This document shows positions 16,780-26,104 of a stretch of 64,000 nucleotides of DNA, piece by piece. The position numbers and the translations under genes were made by a program. The notes below the pieces were generated by a model. That model had not been told where the DNA came from, made no database searches, and saw only the letters and a list, made by a program, of their open reading frames with translations. Position 1 is the stretch's first letter. Each line of letters opens with the position of its first letter. Source of the stretch: Endozoicomonas sp. GU-1 (GTDB lineage: Bacteria > Pseudomonadota > Gammaproteobacteria > Pseudomonadales > Endozoicomonadaceae); the NCBI RefSeq assembly GCF_027366395.1, contig NZ_CP114771.1, positions 2,728,001 through 2,792,000 of the forward strand. The letters are read 5' to 3'.

Positions 16780-17709
16780 TCACGGCTTTTGGCTTCGCAA
16801 GGCTTGTGGTGGCAGTCCAAAGGTGCGTAAGAAAGCTCTTCGCATATGATTACGATCACTAAAGCCGGTTTGTCTTGCCACCTCTTCTATGGAATGCTGG
16901 CTTTGTTCGAGTATTGAGCGTGCGGTTTCAACACGGATGCTTTGTACAGCCTTAGCCGGTGTTTGGCCGGTTTCCTGATAAAAACTGCGACTGAACTGCC
17001 GTGGGCTCAGGTGAGCAACAGCGGCTAACATTTCTACATTCAGATCTTTGGGCAAATTTTCACGGATATAGGAGATCACTTTCTGCATGCGATCCGATTC
17101 GGGGGACATTTCCAGCAAGTTAGAATATTGCGATTGGCCGCCTGTACGACGATGGTAAACCACGAGTTTACGAGCGACATTTTTTGCCAGTTCAACGCCA
17201 TGATCATCTTCCAGCAGTTGTAACGACAAATCGATACCTGCCGTCATTCCGGCCGACGTCCAAAACGCCCCGTCTTTAACGAATATTTTGTCTGCATCAA
17301 CCTTGATCTGAGGATATTGTCGGCCCAGCTCAGCGGCACTGTGCCAGTGCGTGGTAACCTGACGACCATTAAGTAGCCCGGCTTCTGCCAATAAAAAAGT
17401 CCCCGTACAAATCGCTACGATACGGCGATAGCGTTCAGGTGCATCCCGGATAAATTCTATTAATTGGCTGGGTGTGGGATGCGGATGCTCACCGCCTCCC
17501 ACGATGAGAGTATCGCCCCCGTGTTGGTGCAGGCTGCCACTATGCACGCTCATACCAGATGATGTGTTTACCGGGCCGCCATTGAGAGAAATAAACTCGA
17601 CGTCGTATAGCATCGCTCTTTTGACCTGGTTGGCAGTCTCAAAAACCGACGTGGCGGCCAGGGCCATGACAGAGTAGCCCGGATAAAGTAAAAAACTGAT
17701 ACGTCGCAT
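16780..17709 (-). CDS. GlxA-family AraC-type transcriptional regulator
   Basis: 309 residues: an N-terminal DJ-1/PfpI-like domain (about 1-170) and a C-terminal AraC double helix-turn-helix (about 210-305). The nucleophile-elbow sequence VAICTGTFLLAEAGLL is kept in the first domain, as in GlxA-type regulators, which sense small ligands there. The second part shows LAAVAHLSPRQFSRSF and the family's IEEVARQTGFSDRNHMRRAF. It is divergent from the two dehydrogenase genes at 17817 and 18646, and the 107-base intergenic space likely holds its operator, so control of those genes is a reasonable guess. Ligand unknown. Confidence 0.92.
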   Translation of the reverse strand: MRRISFLLYPGYSVMALAATSVFETANQVKRAMLYDVEFISLNGGPVNTSSGMSVHSGSLHQHGGDTLIVGGGEHPHPTPSQLIEFIRDAPERYRRIVAICTGTFLLAEAGLLNGRQVTTHWHSAAELGRQYPQIKVDADKIFVKDGAFWTSAGMTAGIDLSLQLLEDDHGVELAKNVARKLVVYHRRTGGQSQYSNLLEMSPESDRMQKVISYIRENLPKDLNVEMLAAVAHLSPRQFSRSFYQETGQTPAKAVQSIRVETARSILEQSQHSIEEVARQTGFSDRNHMRRAFLRTFGLPPQALRSQKP

Positions 17710-17816
17710 ATCACTCCCAATACGTCTTTAATTGACGCATATATGACTTTTAAGACACTTCAGATCAAGATATACTTACATTGTCTAACAAATCAAATAA
17801 ACACAGGTGATAAGTC

Positions 17817-18605
17817 ATGAGTACATTGGGAACAGCGTTAGTAACCGGTGCATCAACAGGTATTGGCGCTATTTATGCCGACCGCCTCGCCAAACGCGGT
17901 TATGACTTGATTCTTGTGGCACGCAATGAGCAGCGGTTGCAGGGGGTAGCAGAAACTATCCGTGGAGAAACTGGCAGAAAGGTTACCGTATTGCCTGCAG
18001 ACCTGAACAATGCCAGTGACCTTGCCAGGGTAGAAGCGGTACTTCGTGACGATAGCAGCATCACCATGTTGATCAACAATGCTGGCGTGGGCTCAGTCGC
18101 TTCTTCCCTGAATGCCGATATCGACAAGATGGAGGCGATGATCGGACTGAACATTACTGCTTTAACACGCCTGAGTTACACGGTGGCTCCAGCTTTTGCT
18201 GAGCGCGGCGCTGGTACCATTATCAATATTGCCTCCGTTGTTGGTATCGCAGCAGAGATCCTGAACGGCGTTTATAGCGCTTCCAAAGCCTACGTGATTG
18301 CCTTTGGTCATTCGCTGCAAAATGATCTGGCGGCTCAAGGCGTACGAATCCAGTCAGTACTTCCCGGTGCAACCGCCACTGAGTTCTGGGATGTGGCAGG
18401 CTATTCGGCACAAAAAGAGTCAGCCATTACCATGTCAGCAGAAGATGCAGTAGATGCTGCCCTGGCTGGCCTGGACAGCGGCGAGTTAGTCACCATCCCC
18501 GGTTTGCACGAAGGCGAAGCCTGGGACCGCTGGGAAGCCGACCGCCGAAATCTGTCGCTTAAGTTGGCCAATGCCAAACCGGCTCCACGTTACAATATTG
18601 CCTGA
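17817..18605 (+). CDS. Short-chain dehydrogenase/reductase
   Basis: 262 residues of classical SDR type. The NAD(P)-binding turn is TGASTGIG (about 10-17), the NNAG motif is present (about 91-94), and the catalytic pair is YSASK (Tyr/Lys about 152-156) after IINIASVVG. The Arg in VARNEQR after the second strand suggests NADP(H) preference. The substrate is unknown. It lies opposite the GlxA-type regulator and 40 bases before a second SDR gene, probably one transcript. The start at 17817 is preceded by ACAGGTGATA. Confidence 0.92.
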   Translation: MSTLGTALVTGASTGIGAIYADRLAKRGYDLILVARNEQRLQGVAETIRGETGRKVTVLPADLNNASDLARVEAVLRDDSSITMLINNAGVGSVASSLNADIDKMEAMIGLNITALTRLSYTVAPAFAERGAGTIINIASVVGIAAEILNGVYSASKAYVIAFGHSLQNDLAAQGVRIQSVLPGATATEFWDVAGYSAQKESAITMSAEDAVDAALAGLDSGELVTIPGLHEGEAWDRWEADRRNLSLKLANAKPAPRYNIA

Positions 18606-18645
18606 AAGCAGCCTAAACGACAGACTCTGAACAGAAGGCACATCC

Positions 18646-19386
18646 ATGACCAACCAGATTTCCAAGGGTAGCGCACTGATCCTGGGCGTTGGTGCTTACA
18701 AAGGGCTGGGAGCAGCCATCGCCCGTCGTTTTGCCAAAGAAGGCCACCCGGTTCTCATTGCAGGTAGAACAGAAGCAAAGCTGAAAACAACCATAGAGCA
18801 GCTCAGTCAGGAAGGTTTGCAGGTTGCCTGCGCCGTTGGCGACGCTACCAAACCGGAAGATGTGGCACGTTTTATTACCGAGGCCGAAAAGCTGGCTCCA
18901 CTGCAAATCGCCGTGCAAAACGCGGGAGAGAACACACCCTCTCCATTCCTTGAGACACCGGCTGAGCGTTTTATCGAGCATTGGCAAGTGCATACGCTCT
19001 CTGCCTTTTATCTGGCACAGGCCGCCTTGCCCAGGATGCTGGAACATGGTGGAGGAAGCCTATTTTTTACCGGAGCCAGCGGCTCACTGAGAGGAAAGGC
19101 AAACTTTGCCCCTTTCGCGTCGGCGAAAGCGGGCCTGCGAATGCTGGCACAAAGCCTTGCCCGTGAATTTGGTCCCAGGGGCATTCATGTCGCATCAGTC
19201 ATCGTGGATGGCATTATTGATGGCGATCGAACAGTCGAATTACTACCGATGCTCAAAGGTAACAGAGGCACTGACCGTATGTTGCAGGTTGATGAAATTG
19301 CCCGGGCCTATTGGCATCTTCACAAGCAACACCGTAGTGCCTGGACACTGGAAATGGATCTTCGCCCCTATACTGAACATTTCTGA
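18646..19386 (+). CDS. Short-chain dehydrogenase-like protein lacking catalytic Tyr
   Basis: 246 residues with a Rossmann fold. The glycine motif is altered to GVGAYKGLG (about 16-24) and NAG is present in VQNAGEN. The active-site position reads FASAK, with Phe where the SDR Tyr-x-x-x-Lys has its tyrosine, so ordinary dehydrogenase chemistry is doubtful. The C-terminus (GIHVASVIVDGIIDGDR) is family-like. The ATG follows AGAAGGCACATCC. It is probably co-transcribed with the intact SDR upstream and may act as a partner or use another substrate type. Confidence 0.88.
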   Translation: MTNQISKGSALILGVGAYKGLGAAIARRFAKEGHPVLIAGRTEAKLKTTIEQLSQEGLQVACAVGDATKPEDVARFITEAEKLAPLQIAVQNAGENTPSPFLETPAERFIEHWQVHTLSAFYLAQAALPRMLEHGGGSLFFTGASGSLRGKANFAPFASAKAGLRMLAQSLAREFGPRGIHVASVIVDGIIDGDRTVELLPMLKGNRGTDRMLQVDEIARAYWHLHKQHRSAWTLEMDLRPYTEHF

Positions 19387-19435
19387 GGTGACCATTAATC
19401 CAGTGACGTTAAGCCGTGACATACCTGAGAAGTAA

Positions 19436-19701
19436 CCTGGCCATATAAAACCCGACGATTCCTGGCAGGAAGATGTCCTGCCTGGTTTCCCCAAAGATCA
19501 ATATGTTGATCTTGAAGACAAGGATTGCAACACAATCCGGAAAACGTCAGTTGACTACCACCCCGACTTCCGAAGGTACAGTTCCAGGGAAGTACCAATA
19601 AAAGGAGATTCCTCCTTAATCGCTACAGGCGCTCTTTTCGGTTTAATTCTCAGCAGACTCTACTATCCTGAACGCTCCTGTTGTCGCCGGAAGGTCTGTC
19701 T
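19436..19701 (+). other. Intergenic stretch with a start-less open frame
   Basis: Of the 315 bases between two genes, about 250 form an open frame with protein-like composition (it contains LPGFPKDQYVDLEDKD) but no start codon, following a stop at 19433. It could be a fossil of a lost gene. A GGCAGGA/TCCTGCC hairpin lies at about 19464-19482. The promoter of the F-box gene must lie here. Confidence 0.3.
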
Positions 19702-21699
19702 ATGTATTGCATCGCCAAACACGTCAAAACCAGCGATGTCCATCAGGAAGTACAAAGTCCCATGGAGTTTTCGGCCAGTGGCTTTGGCCGGTTTATTGGC
19801 GCATTGTCGGGTGATTCACTGGCTAGCCTGTTAAGTTATCTATCGATTCAAGATCTGGCTAACCTGGAGTTGTTGTCCCGCAGGGTACGTACCGTTTTGC
19901 ATGATAAATGTGGCATGTCGGTCAGCCAGCTCCACAAGTACTACCAGTACTTTTTATCCTTGCCAAAGGCAGAGCAGCACTTTTATCAGGCGATGGCCAC
20001 CGGTAATCAGCAACTGCTGCACCACCTCAGGACGGTGCCCACCGTTTTCAGTCCCTGTTACCCTGTCCAGTGCAGACCAGAAGCGCTTTGTGCCTATTAC
20101 ACCAACCATTTCTGTCAACAGGTGATTCATGCGCCATCAGTCACTCTGAAAGCTTCCGGGCGTATGGAGTTCCTGCCGATTGTGTCGGCTTTTTTCCTGA
20201 ACACTAACCACAACTGCCTGATCAATGAAGACAGCCGGGCCAGAGCCATGCATATCTGGGCTCCGGACAACAGTGGCAGCTGGCATCGGGAGTATTCGAT
20301 GGATTACACGACGGGAATAAACATGCACAACCAGCCCGGGGGCAATATTCTGTTTCTCCCCTCTCGCCGGTCGTCCGGTCTGCCTTCCGTGCCCGACCGC
20401 GGTGGTAGTGCTCACGAATACTTGCTGTCTGTTGTCAGGCGCAGTGATTCCGGTAACTGGTCCGAGGTTCAGCAAATGACTGGAGCCGATATTTATCACA
20501 GCTGGGCTCGCCGTCGTATAAATGAAATGATCGTATCCGACGATGGCAAATCGCTGGTGTGCATTGACCGCAGATCGGGAGGGGCCATCCTGTGTTGCGG
20601 GACCGATGGCAACTGGCGGCATAATAATGCTTTAAGCTGGGGTGATAACCATGAAATTCGTTTTAGTCCTGATAGCCAGTATCTTGCCCTGTTCGACGGA
20701 GCTGAGGTCTCTTTCATAACCCGGGGTGACGATGGCTTATGGTCATGTAGCAACAAAATTGACTTTGGGCTGAGCTGCGATGCTGCTGCCGCCAGTCGGG
20801 CGGCGTTGGACAATGACCGACTGTTTGACAATATGGAGTTTGATATGGCATTCAGCCCGGATAGTCGCCATTTTGCCGCATGGTCTGATGACCTCGGGAT
20901 ATACGATGAGGCGATTCCGGGTGAAGAAAAAGAGTTTTATGTCAAAGTTGCCGGGCTTGACCATAACCAACGCTGGTCTCACAAGGTGACCATTACCAAA
21001 ACACACAGTGACCCACACCGCTGTTTTTTGCTCAGCGTTGATTTTAGCCCTGATGGCAAACTGCTGGTTGTTGCCACTATCAATGGCTTCGACATCTGGA
21101 GCCTGGACGACGACGGCTGTTCGCCGGTTATGGAGGATCAGGCTTATATTGAGGGAGCAGGGCAAGTGCTGCGGGACCTGCCAGACATGAAGTTTTCCAT
21201 GAACTCACGGCTGCTGTGTTTTATGATGACAGCATCGTCGCTGAGCATAGACGACAATGAACTAAGAGCCAGTATCTGGTACCGTGGTGAGTCAGGACAG
21301 TGGGAGTGGGCACACGCACTGAATTCCAGCACCCTCCTGAAGGCCAGCCCCCGGGGCAATGCGCTGGTGTGCAGAAGCGAGTCAGAGAGTACGGATATAT
21401 ATCAGTACAAAGATAGCGGCCAATGGTGCAAGCAACCTATTAAACTGTCTATCCTGGAGGCGCGCTTTAACCGGCAAGGCTGCCTGATTGCCGCACGAAC
21501 CGACGACGGCAGCCTGTTGCTTCTTGGGTTGAGCAGCGACGGAACCTGGCAGGAAAAAAACCGATGGCGGCCAGAAGGACAGATCAGAGATTTTGAGTTC
21601 AGCTCCTGCAGCCGCTCTTTACAAACCAGGGTATATCACAACGGGAAAGAGGTCCTCACTTTCTGGCAGATCACGCCTGATTTGGGGGCGAACTGCTGA
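19702..21699 (+). CDS. F-box plus beta-propeller-like protein
   Basis: 665 residues from ATG at 19702, chosen because GGAAGG lies 7 bases upstream; a TTG at 19681 is in frame but poorly supported. Residues about 33-70 match an F-box: LSGDSLASLLSYLSIQDLAN, then LELLSRRVRTVLHD, with the L-x-x-x-L-S-Y-L and D-L-x-x-L spacing. F-boxes bind Skp1 in eukaryotic SCF ubiquitin ligases. The rest carries WD40/propeller-like strands with the F-S-P-D signature (FSPDSQYLALFDG, FSPDSRHFAAWSDD, FSPDGKLLVVATINGFDIW) and many W-x-x turns. The architecture resembles eukaryotic FBXW substrate adaptors. No secretion signal is visible. Host ubiquitin hijacking is inference from the domain pair. Confidence 0.85.
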   Translation: MYCIAKHVKTSDVHQEVQSPMEFSASGFGRFIGALSGDSLASLLSYLSIQDLANLELLSRRVRTVLHDKCGMSVSQLHKYYQYFLSLPKAEQHFYQAMATGNQQLLHHLRTVPTVFSPCYPVQCRPEALCAYYTNHFCQQVIHAPSVTLKASGRMEFLPIVSAFFLNTNHNCLINEDSRARAMHIWAPDNSGSWHREYSMDYTTGINMHNQPGGNILFLPSRRSSGLPSVPDRGGSAHEYLLSVVRRSDSGNWSEVQQMTGADIYHSWARRRINEMIVSDDGKSLVCIDRRSGGAILCCGTDGNWRHNNALSWGDNHEIRFSPDSQYLALFDGAEVSFITRGDDGLWSCSNKIDFGLSCDAAAASRAALDNDRLFDNMEFDMAFSPDSRHFAAWSDDLGIYDEAIPGEEKEFYVKVAGLDHNQRWSHKVTITKTHSDPHRCFLLSVDFSPDGKLLVVATINGFDIWSLDDDGCSPVMEDQAYIEGAGQVLRDLPDMKFSMNSRLLCFMMTASSLSIDDNELRASIWYRGESGQWEWAHALNSSTLLKASPRGNALVCRSESESTDIYQYKDSGQWCKQPIKLSILEARFNRQGCLIAARTDDGSLLLLGLSSDGTWQEKNRWRPEGQIRDFEFSSCSRSLQTRVYHNGKEVLTFWQITPDLGANC

Positions 21700-21749
21700 A
21701 TGCCCAGTGCTATCATTTTTACTCATGACTCCGGAGATGCTCGTTTGTG

Positions 21750-22613
21750 TTATTTTTTTGTTTGCACAGGCTTCCCAACGTATTGTTTACCGGATATCAC
21801 CGTGAATATCCCACCAAGTATAATAATTGAGGATAGAACCAATCGCATGGATACAGCCTCATCAATAAATAATGTGCCGCCTGCTGCGGCCATTACAGGC
21901 ACCAGAAGTTGCACAACAGCAGCTTGTACTGCTGAAAGTCTGCCTAATGCCATGTACCACAGGGTATAACCAATGCCTGAAGTCAGAGCGCCGACCAAAA
22001 CTGCAAGAATAATTCCTTTCAGGGAAAGGTGTGAGGATTCAATAGTAAGAACTGTCAGGGCGATAAGGAAAGGCAACGTTCTAATAAAGTTACACATTGT
22101 ATCACTCAACGGATTGGTGGATTCTTTACCCGCTAACGTATACATCCCCCATGCAATGCCAGAGACTGCCATCAGAATAAAACCATTCAGGGAAGGTGTG
22201 GATAAGGTTGGTGCCACCAAATAGATGAAGCCAGAAAAAGCGGTAGTGATACCGATCCATTCAATGAAGCGAACTTTTACTCCTGAAATAAAATTGGCCA
22301 GAATCATAGTGATTTGCACCGAGGTAAACAGGATTAGTGCGCCAATTCCGGTATCTAAAATAACGTATGCATAGGAGAAGGTAACGGCATAAATAAACAA
22401 CATGATGGAAGCATACCAGCTGCCTTTTGCAATTTTTTTGTCACCGGGGTTGAGTAATTTATAGAGTACAACCAGAGAAATGATACCGGACAAGAGACGA
22501 ATAGAAGTAAAGCTTGCAGCATCTATTTCTTGTTCACCCAAAGCCATTCTGCAAAGAATGGAGTTTCCGGCAAAAGCCAGGAGGGATATTGTAGTGAGTA
22601 TGACGGCTTTCAT
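21750..22613 (-). CDS. EamA/DMT-family transporter
   Basis: 287 residues with ten hydrophobic segments in two similar halves, as in EamA-domain drug/metabolite transporters. The N-terminus (LLAFAGNSILCRMAL) and the second-half pattern GVLTSGIGYTLWYMALGRLSAVQAAVVQLLVPVMAA-type block (about residues 216-250) are characteristic. It would sit in the inner membrane and export small metabolites or amino acids; substrate unknown. It is convergent with the F-box gene (50 bases between stops). Its codons are more AT-rich than the core genes. Confidence 0.88.
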   Translation of the reverse strand: MKAVILTTISLLAFAGNSILCRMALGEQEIDAASFTSIRLLSGIISLVVLYKLLNPGDKKIAKGSWYASIMLFIYAVTFSYAYVILDTGIGALILFTSVQITMILANFISGVKVRFIEWIGITTAFSGFIYLVAPTLSTPSLNGFILMAVSGIAWGMYTLAGKESTNPLSDTMCNFIRTLPFLIALTVLTIESSHLSLKGIILAVLVGALTSGIGYTLWYMALGRLSAVQAAVVQLLVPVMAAAGGTLFIDEAVSMRLVLSSIIILGGIFTVISGKQYVGKPVQTKK

Positions 22614-22740
22614 TATTGAATTAAATATTTAATGAGTTGGGTAAAAACATAACACCTGGGTTACGGGACGCCGAAGGCATCCCGGACACAACGTCAGATA
22701 CACAACAGATGTTATGCAATTTTCCCCATGGCTTGCAGAC

Positions 22741-22761
22741 CAGGAGACTGTCGGACTTAAG
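22741..22761 (+). repeat. Half-site of the 36.2-kb palindromic element
   Basis: This 21-base segment starting CAGGAGACTGTCGG matches the end of the element at 36194-36359 with a single mismatch. The rest of the element was not found here, so it is a solo end or a decayed copy. It lies between the EamA and acetyltransferase genes. Confidence 0.6.
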
Positions 22762-22786
22762 GCTATTGAAACAGTTTTTCGGATTT

Positions 22787-23407
22787 TTACTGCCCGACTT
22801 CTGAACCAAACCTTAAGTCTTTGTAATAAAACTCTTTATCTTTTTGACCGATTTCTCGTAATACCCGGCAAGGATTTCCCACCGCAACAACATTTGCAGG
22901 AATATCTTTGGTTACAACGCTTCCGGCCCCGATGACTGAGTTTTCACCAATGGTAACCCCCGGCAAGACTACAGAGTTTGCACCGATCCAAACATTATTT
23001 TTGATGGTTACTGGTATATTAAATTGACCTGCTTTTTTCCGCAGTCCCGGCTCAATCGGATGCCCGGCAGTGGCAATGGTAACATTAGGAGCAATCATGA
23101 CATGATCACCAATATAAATATACGTATCATCAACAAGCGTTAAATTGAAGTTTGCATAAACGTGCTTTCCAAAATGAGTATGCTTACCCCAGTTTGCTCT
23201 TAATGGTGGCTCGATGTAGCAGTTCTCTCCCATTTCAGCAAAAAAACTCAAAAGAATTTGCTCTCTCTTTTTGCTTTCAGAAGGCCGGGTATGATTATAA
23301 TCATAAAGAGTTTCCAGACATTGCGCTTGCTCGTCAACAAGGGCTTGATCATCTGCAAAATATATTTTACCGCTGTGCATTTTGCTCTTAATTTCATCGA
23401 GAGACAT
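22787..23407 (-). CDS. Hexapeptide O-acetyltransferase (LacA/Maa type)
   Basis: 206 residues from ATG at 23407, preceded by GGAGAAG; an upstream in-frame ATG (23428) adds seven residues and is less likely. The N-terminal helical part (DEIKSKMHSGKIYFADD) and the left-handed beta-helix with hexapeptide repeats (IGDHVMIAPNVTIATAGHP, IGANSVVLPGVTIGENSVIGAGSVVTKDIP) match maltose/galactoside/NodL-type acetyltransferases. The catalytic His of TAGHP is present. It transfers acetyl from acetyl-CoA to a sugar; the acceptor is unknown. Confidence 0.93.
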   Translation of the reverse strand: MSLDEIKSKMHSGKIYFADDQALVDEQAQCLETLYDYNHTRPSESKKREQILLSFFAEMGENCYIEPPLRANWGKHTHFGKHVYANFNLTLVDDTYIYIGDHVMIAPNVTIATAGHPIEPGLRKKAGQFNIPVTIKNNVWIGANSVVLPGVTIGENSVIGAGSVVTKDIPANVVAVGNPCRVLREIGQKDKEFYYKDLRFGSEVGQ

Positions 23408-23683
23408 GTGAATACTTCTCCAACTCACTGTTTATAGAAAACCTGTTTTTCCCCATCGAGAGCTTTCATCTGATTTAACAATCAAAAGTCAAGCATCTAG
23501 TAATTAACACTTACGATCAATATTTCAAGGCATCACTTGACGCTACTGTATCAGACGTTGGCATGGTTGAATAGACTCTGTTGGTACAACTATACGCGGT
23601 AAACAAGGTGAGAAATGATTGAGATAATCCGATAAAAAATGCAATAGAAAAATAAAATTTTCATGACTACCTCACCAGTCATG

Positions 23684-24667
23684 TTAAACAGACTTATGAA
23701 TATATTGTGAAGTATGGTAGAGGACAGGATTTGAAACTCTCTCTCTATCCTCAATAAAATCCCCTTCATCATTAAGGAACATATCTGATTCATATAAATC
23801 ATGCCATATATTCTTCCCACGCGGACATCCATCATACAATGATTGAAAATGAGCAGCTTCATCCATTGTAAGACCCTGAGCTGTTGCCACCATGACGGGA
23901 AGCAGACGATTGAATCTTGCTAAATGAGCCAGTTCAAGAGCATTACTGTTTGCCCATGTTATGCGCTGGCGCAGTAACTCATTGGTATAAAAAGGTAATA
24001 AATCCAAAGCCAGCTCTTCATTGTTTGTTTTAATTGCTAATACCAGGGGGGTATTTTTTCCAAACTGTCCTGACATTATTTTTTGATTTGGTGTAATCAA
24101 TAATTCATGGCTTTTTTCTTTGAGATAATTTAATAAAGCTCTTGATAAAGTTTTATCTCTGGCTGCAATTGCTGCAGTAAATGGCGTATTTACAAAAGGT
24201 GTCGCATCAAATTCCAGCAATGTAGATTCAACTCCTTCTCTTTTCAGAAGCACTGCAATGAACTCTTCCCGCTCTTTTGAATTTAAATTTTTTTTTGCTT
24301 CAATTTTTGGCGTATTGGTAATATCAACAATAAGCTTAAATAACACATTGGGCCTGAAAGCACTTCCTCTATAGACAAAAGGATCACCTCCTCTTTGCAA
24401 TAGTTTTAACGCTTTACCCCAGTCAACCTGACTGGCCGAAAGTACTTTAATAAGCGCCTTGGTTGTTGAACTTTTGCCACTTTCCAGACTTAAGGAGAGA
24501 GGTCTTCGCACTTTATCAGAAACAGGTATGTAGGTAAGTTTCAATGGATAAGGAGATACTCTTTTCATCACTCGAAAAGAGCGTTTACTTAATTTTCCAA
24601 TATCTCCCTTGTGTATAGGGTTACTTTTATCAAAATACCAACTCCTATCATTATACGTCGGCTGCAT
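23684..24667 (-). CDS. Ankyrin-repeat-like protein
   Basis: 327 residues, AT-rich. Several helix-turn-helix units resemble ankyrin repeats: TPFTAAIAARDKTLSRALLNYL, NTPLVLAIKTNNEELALDLLPFY and NALELAHLARFNRLLPVMVA at about 170-265. They lack most of the canonical glycines and aspartates. The N-terminal 90 residues are basic, with no known domain. The ATG at 24667 opens the frame. It may be a diverged member of the ankyrin proteins of this genome and a host-directed protein; function unknown. Confidence 0.7.
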   Translation of the reverse strand: MQPTYNDRSWYFDKSNPIHKGDIGKLSKRSFRVMKRVSPYPLKLTYIPVSDKVRRPLSLSLESGKSSTTKALIKVLSASQVDWGKALKLLQRGGDPFVYRGSAFRPNVLFKLIVDITNTPKIEAKKNLNSKEREEFIAVLLKREGVESTLLEFDATPFVNTPFTAAIAARDKTLSRALLNYLKEKSHELLITPNQKIMSGQFGKNTPLVLAIKTNNEELALDLLPFYTNELLRQRITWANSNALELAHLARFNRLLPVMVATAQGLTMDEAAHFQSLYDGCPRGKNIWHDLYESDMFLNDEGDFIEDRERVSNPVLYHTSQYIHKSV

Positions 24668-25138
24668 AGTACCAATCTCGCACTCTATGGGATTTTACCG
24701 GCAGTACGATTAGACCACTCCAATTCGGAAAGATTCAAAATTTCTTAATGGCAAAAATCATTTTCACTCAATTTGTATGAAGTAACCAAACTGTTTACAG
24801 GCATCGATTCATACGAAGATGCAGTTCTAAATCATAGAGATAATGAAAGTCCGTTGAAACGTATAGAAGCTCAGCATATTGCATATTTGCGAGAGATTTT
24901 TGTAAACAGTTAATGCAACTTCAGTGGTGCCACAGGTGTCTGCTGGAGTTTATTGCTAGCCAATGACATGATAGTCGTTGAAAAAGCCGTCAGTCCCTCT
25001 CAGTGCTGTGTTTTCTTTAAACGGCTTTGTGGGTCTAAGCTTCTCTAGCACTACAATGCGTCTGGCTAACGAAGTTTAGTAATTTATTTTCAACCTTTAA
25101 GCAATATAGCTACTGTCAAAAACTCTGTAATTTAGACA
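24668..25138. other. AT-rich intergenic region with a short orphan frame
   Basis: 470 bases without a confident gene. A 46-codon open frame from TTG at 24773 to the stop at 24913 has protein-like composition (LYEVTKLFTGIDSYEDAVLN) and may be the tail of a lost gene; it has no clear ribosome-binding site. A segment near 24915-24955 loosely resembles one near 25880-25920 on the other side of the MarC gene. Confidence 0.35.
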
Positions 25139-25762
25139 TTACGTCAGATGGCTTACAATTTCCAAAACACCCGCTATCAACATTTGAACACCAATGACTG
25201 TCAAAATTAATCCCATTAATCGCGTAACAATATCAAGCCCACCTTTTCCAATCAGTGCCATTATCCTGGAGCTGAATATAAAGCAAAAGAAAGTGATCAG
25301 GCACAAAAGAGCAAAAATGGAAATGGTCATCAAAACTCTGGTTAACTCACCAGATGCAGAATAATTCATAGCTGTTGCAATGGTTCCCGGCCCTGCAAGC
25401 AAAGGTACTGCTAAAGGTGAAACTGCAATATTTTCGAGATTACTTTTATGACTGGACTGTAAACTTGAAGCGTTACCATTCAGCATGTGGTAACCAACAA
25501 GAAAAACAAGAATGCCTCCCGAAATTCTTAATGCTGGAAGTGTAATTCCGAAAACATGAAAAATACCTTTACCTAAAACGGAAAAAAGTAAAACTATACC
25601 GAAAGTTATTATGAGAGATTTTGCTGCAATTTTAAATCTCTCACTACTGTCACTGTTTCCTACCAAACCATTAAAAGCTGCTGTATTTGCTATTGGATTC
25701 ATAATTGCAAAAAACCCCAAGAAAACAGACACGGCATGTGTATAAAAATCTTTGTCCATCAT
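25139..25762 (-). CDS. MarC-family integral membrane protein
   Basis: 207 residues from ATG at 25762 (a second ATG follows directly); a GGAG sits just upstream, whereas the TTG at 25774 has no such site. Six hydrophobic segments and the MarC landmarks FFAIMNPIANTAAF near the N-terminus and PLAVPLLAGPGTIATAM in the middle identify the family. MarC proteins are inner-membrane proteins of unknown transport function; the old link to multiple antibiotic resistance was not upheld. It is monocistronic in an AT-rich accessory region. Confidence 0.92.
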   Translation of the reverse strand: MMDKDFYTHAVSVFLGFFAIMNPIANTAAFNGLVGNSDSSERFKIAAKSLIITFGIVLLFSVLGKGIFHVFGITLPALRISGGILVFLVGYHMLNGNASSLQSSHKSNLENIAVSPLAVPLLAGPGTIATAMNYSASGELTRVLMTISIFALLCLITFFCFIFSSRIMALIGKGGLDIVTRLMGLILTVIGVQMLIAGVLEIVSHLT

Positions 25763-25774
25763 TTGCTCCAGCAA

Positions 25775-26104
25775 TATTTCGGAGAAAAAGAACTATGCTA
25801 TTCAATCAGAAACACCATCAGGAATAATATAGACAAATATTGTTATGTGACTGTTGAAATTGTCGGTTATGCAGTGAGTTGACGCTAAATTCATCGGTGC
25901 AGTAGACGTCTGCTGAAATTTTTGGTTTAGAGACTGCCACCCTCTGGTCGCAGTTCAGGACTCTCAGAAACTCGTTCTCATGTCATTGGTCAGGTTCGCT
26001 ATGGTCTTGCACTGTTCCTGTCTCCCTGTGCCAACATAGTCAGCAATTCCCGACAATCATATGTCTTAAGTCGTATAACATTGTATTATTCAAGCATAAG
26101 ATTT
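25775..26104. other. Intergenic region before a decayed IS
   Basis: 330 bases with no open frame of protein-like composition on either strand. It holds the promoter of the MarC gene and ends at the probable left end of the insertion sequence. Confidence 0.4.
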
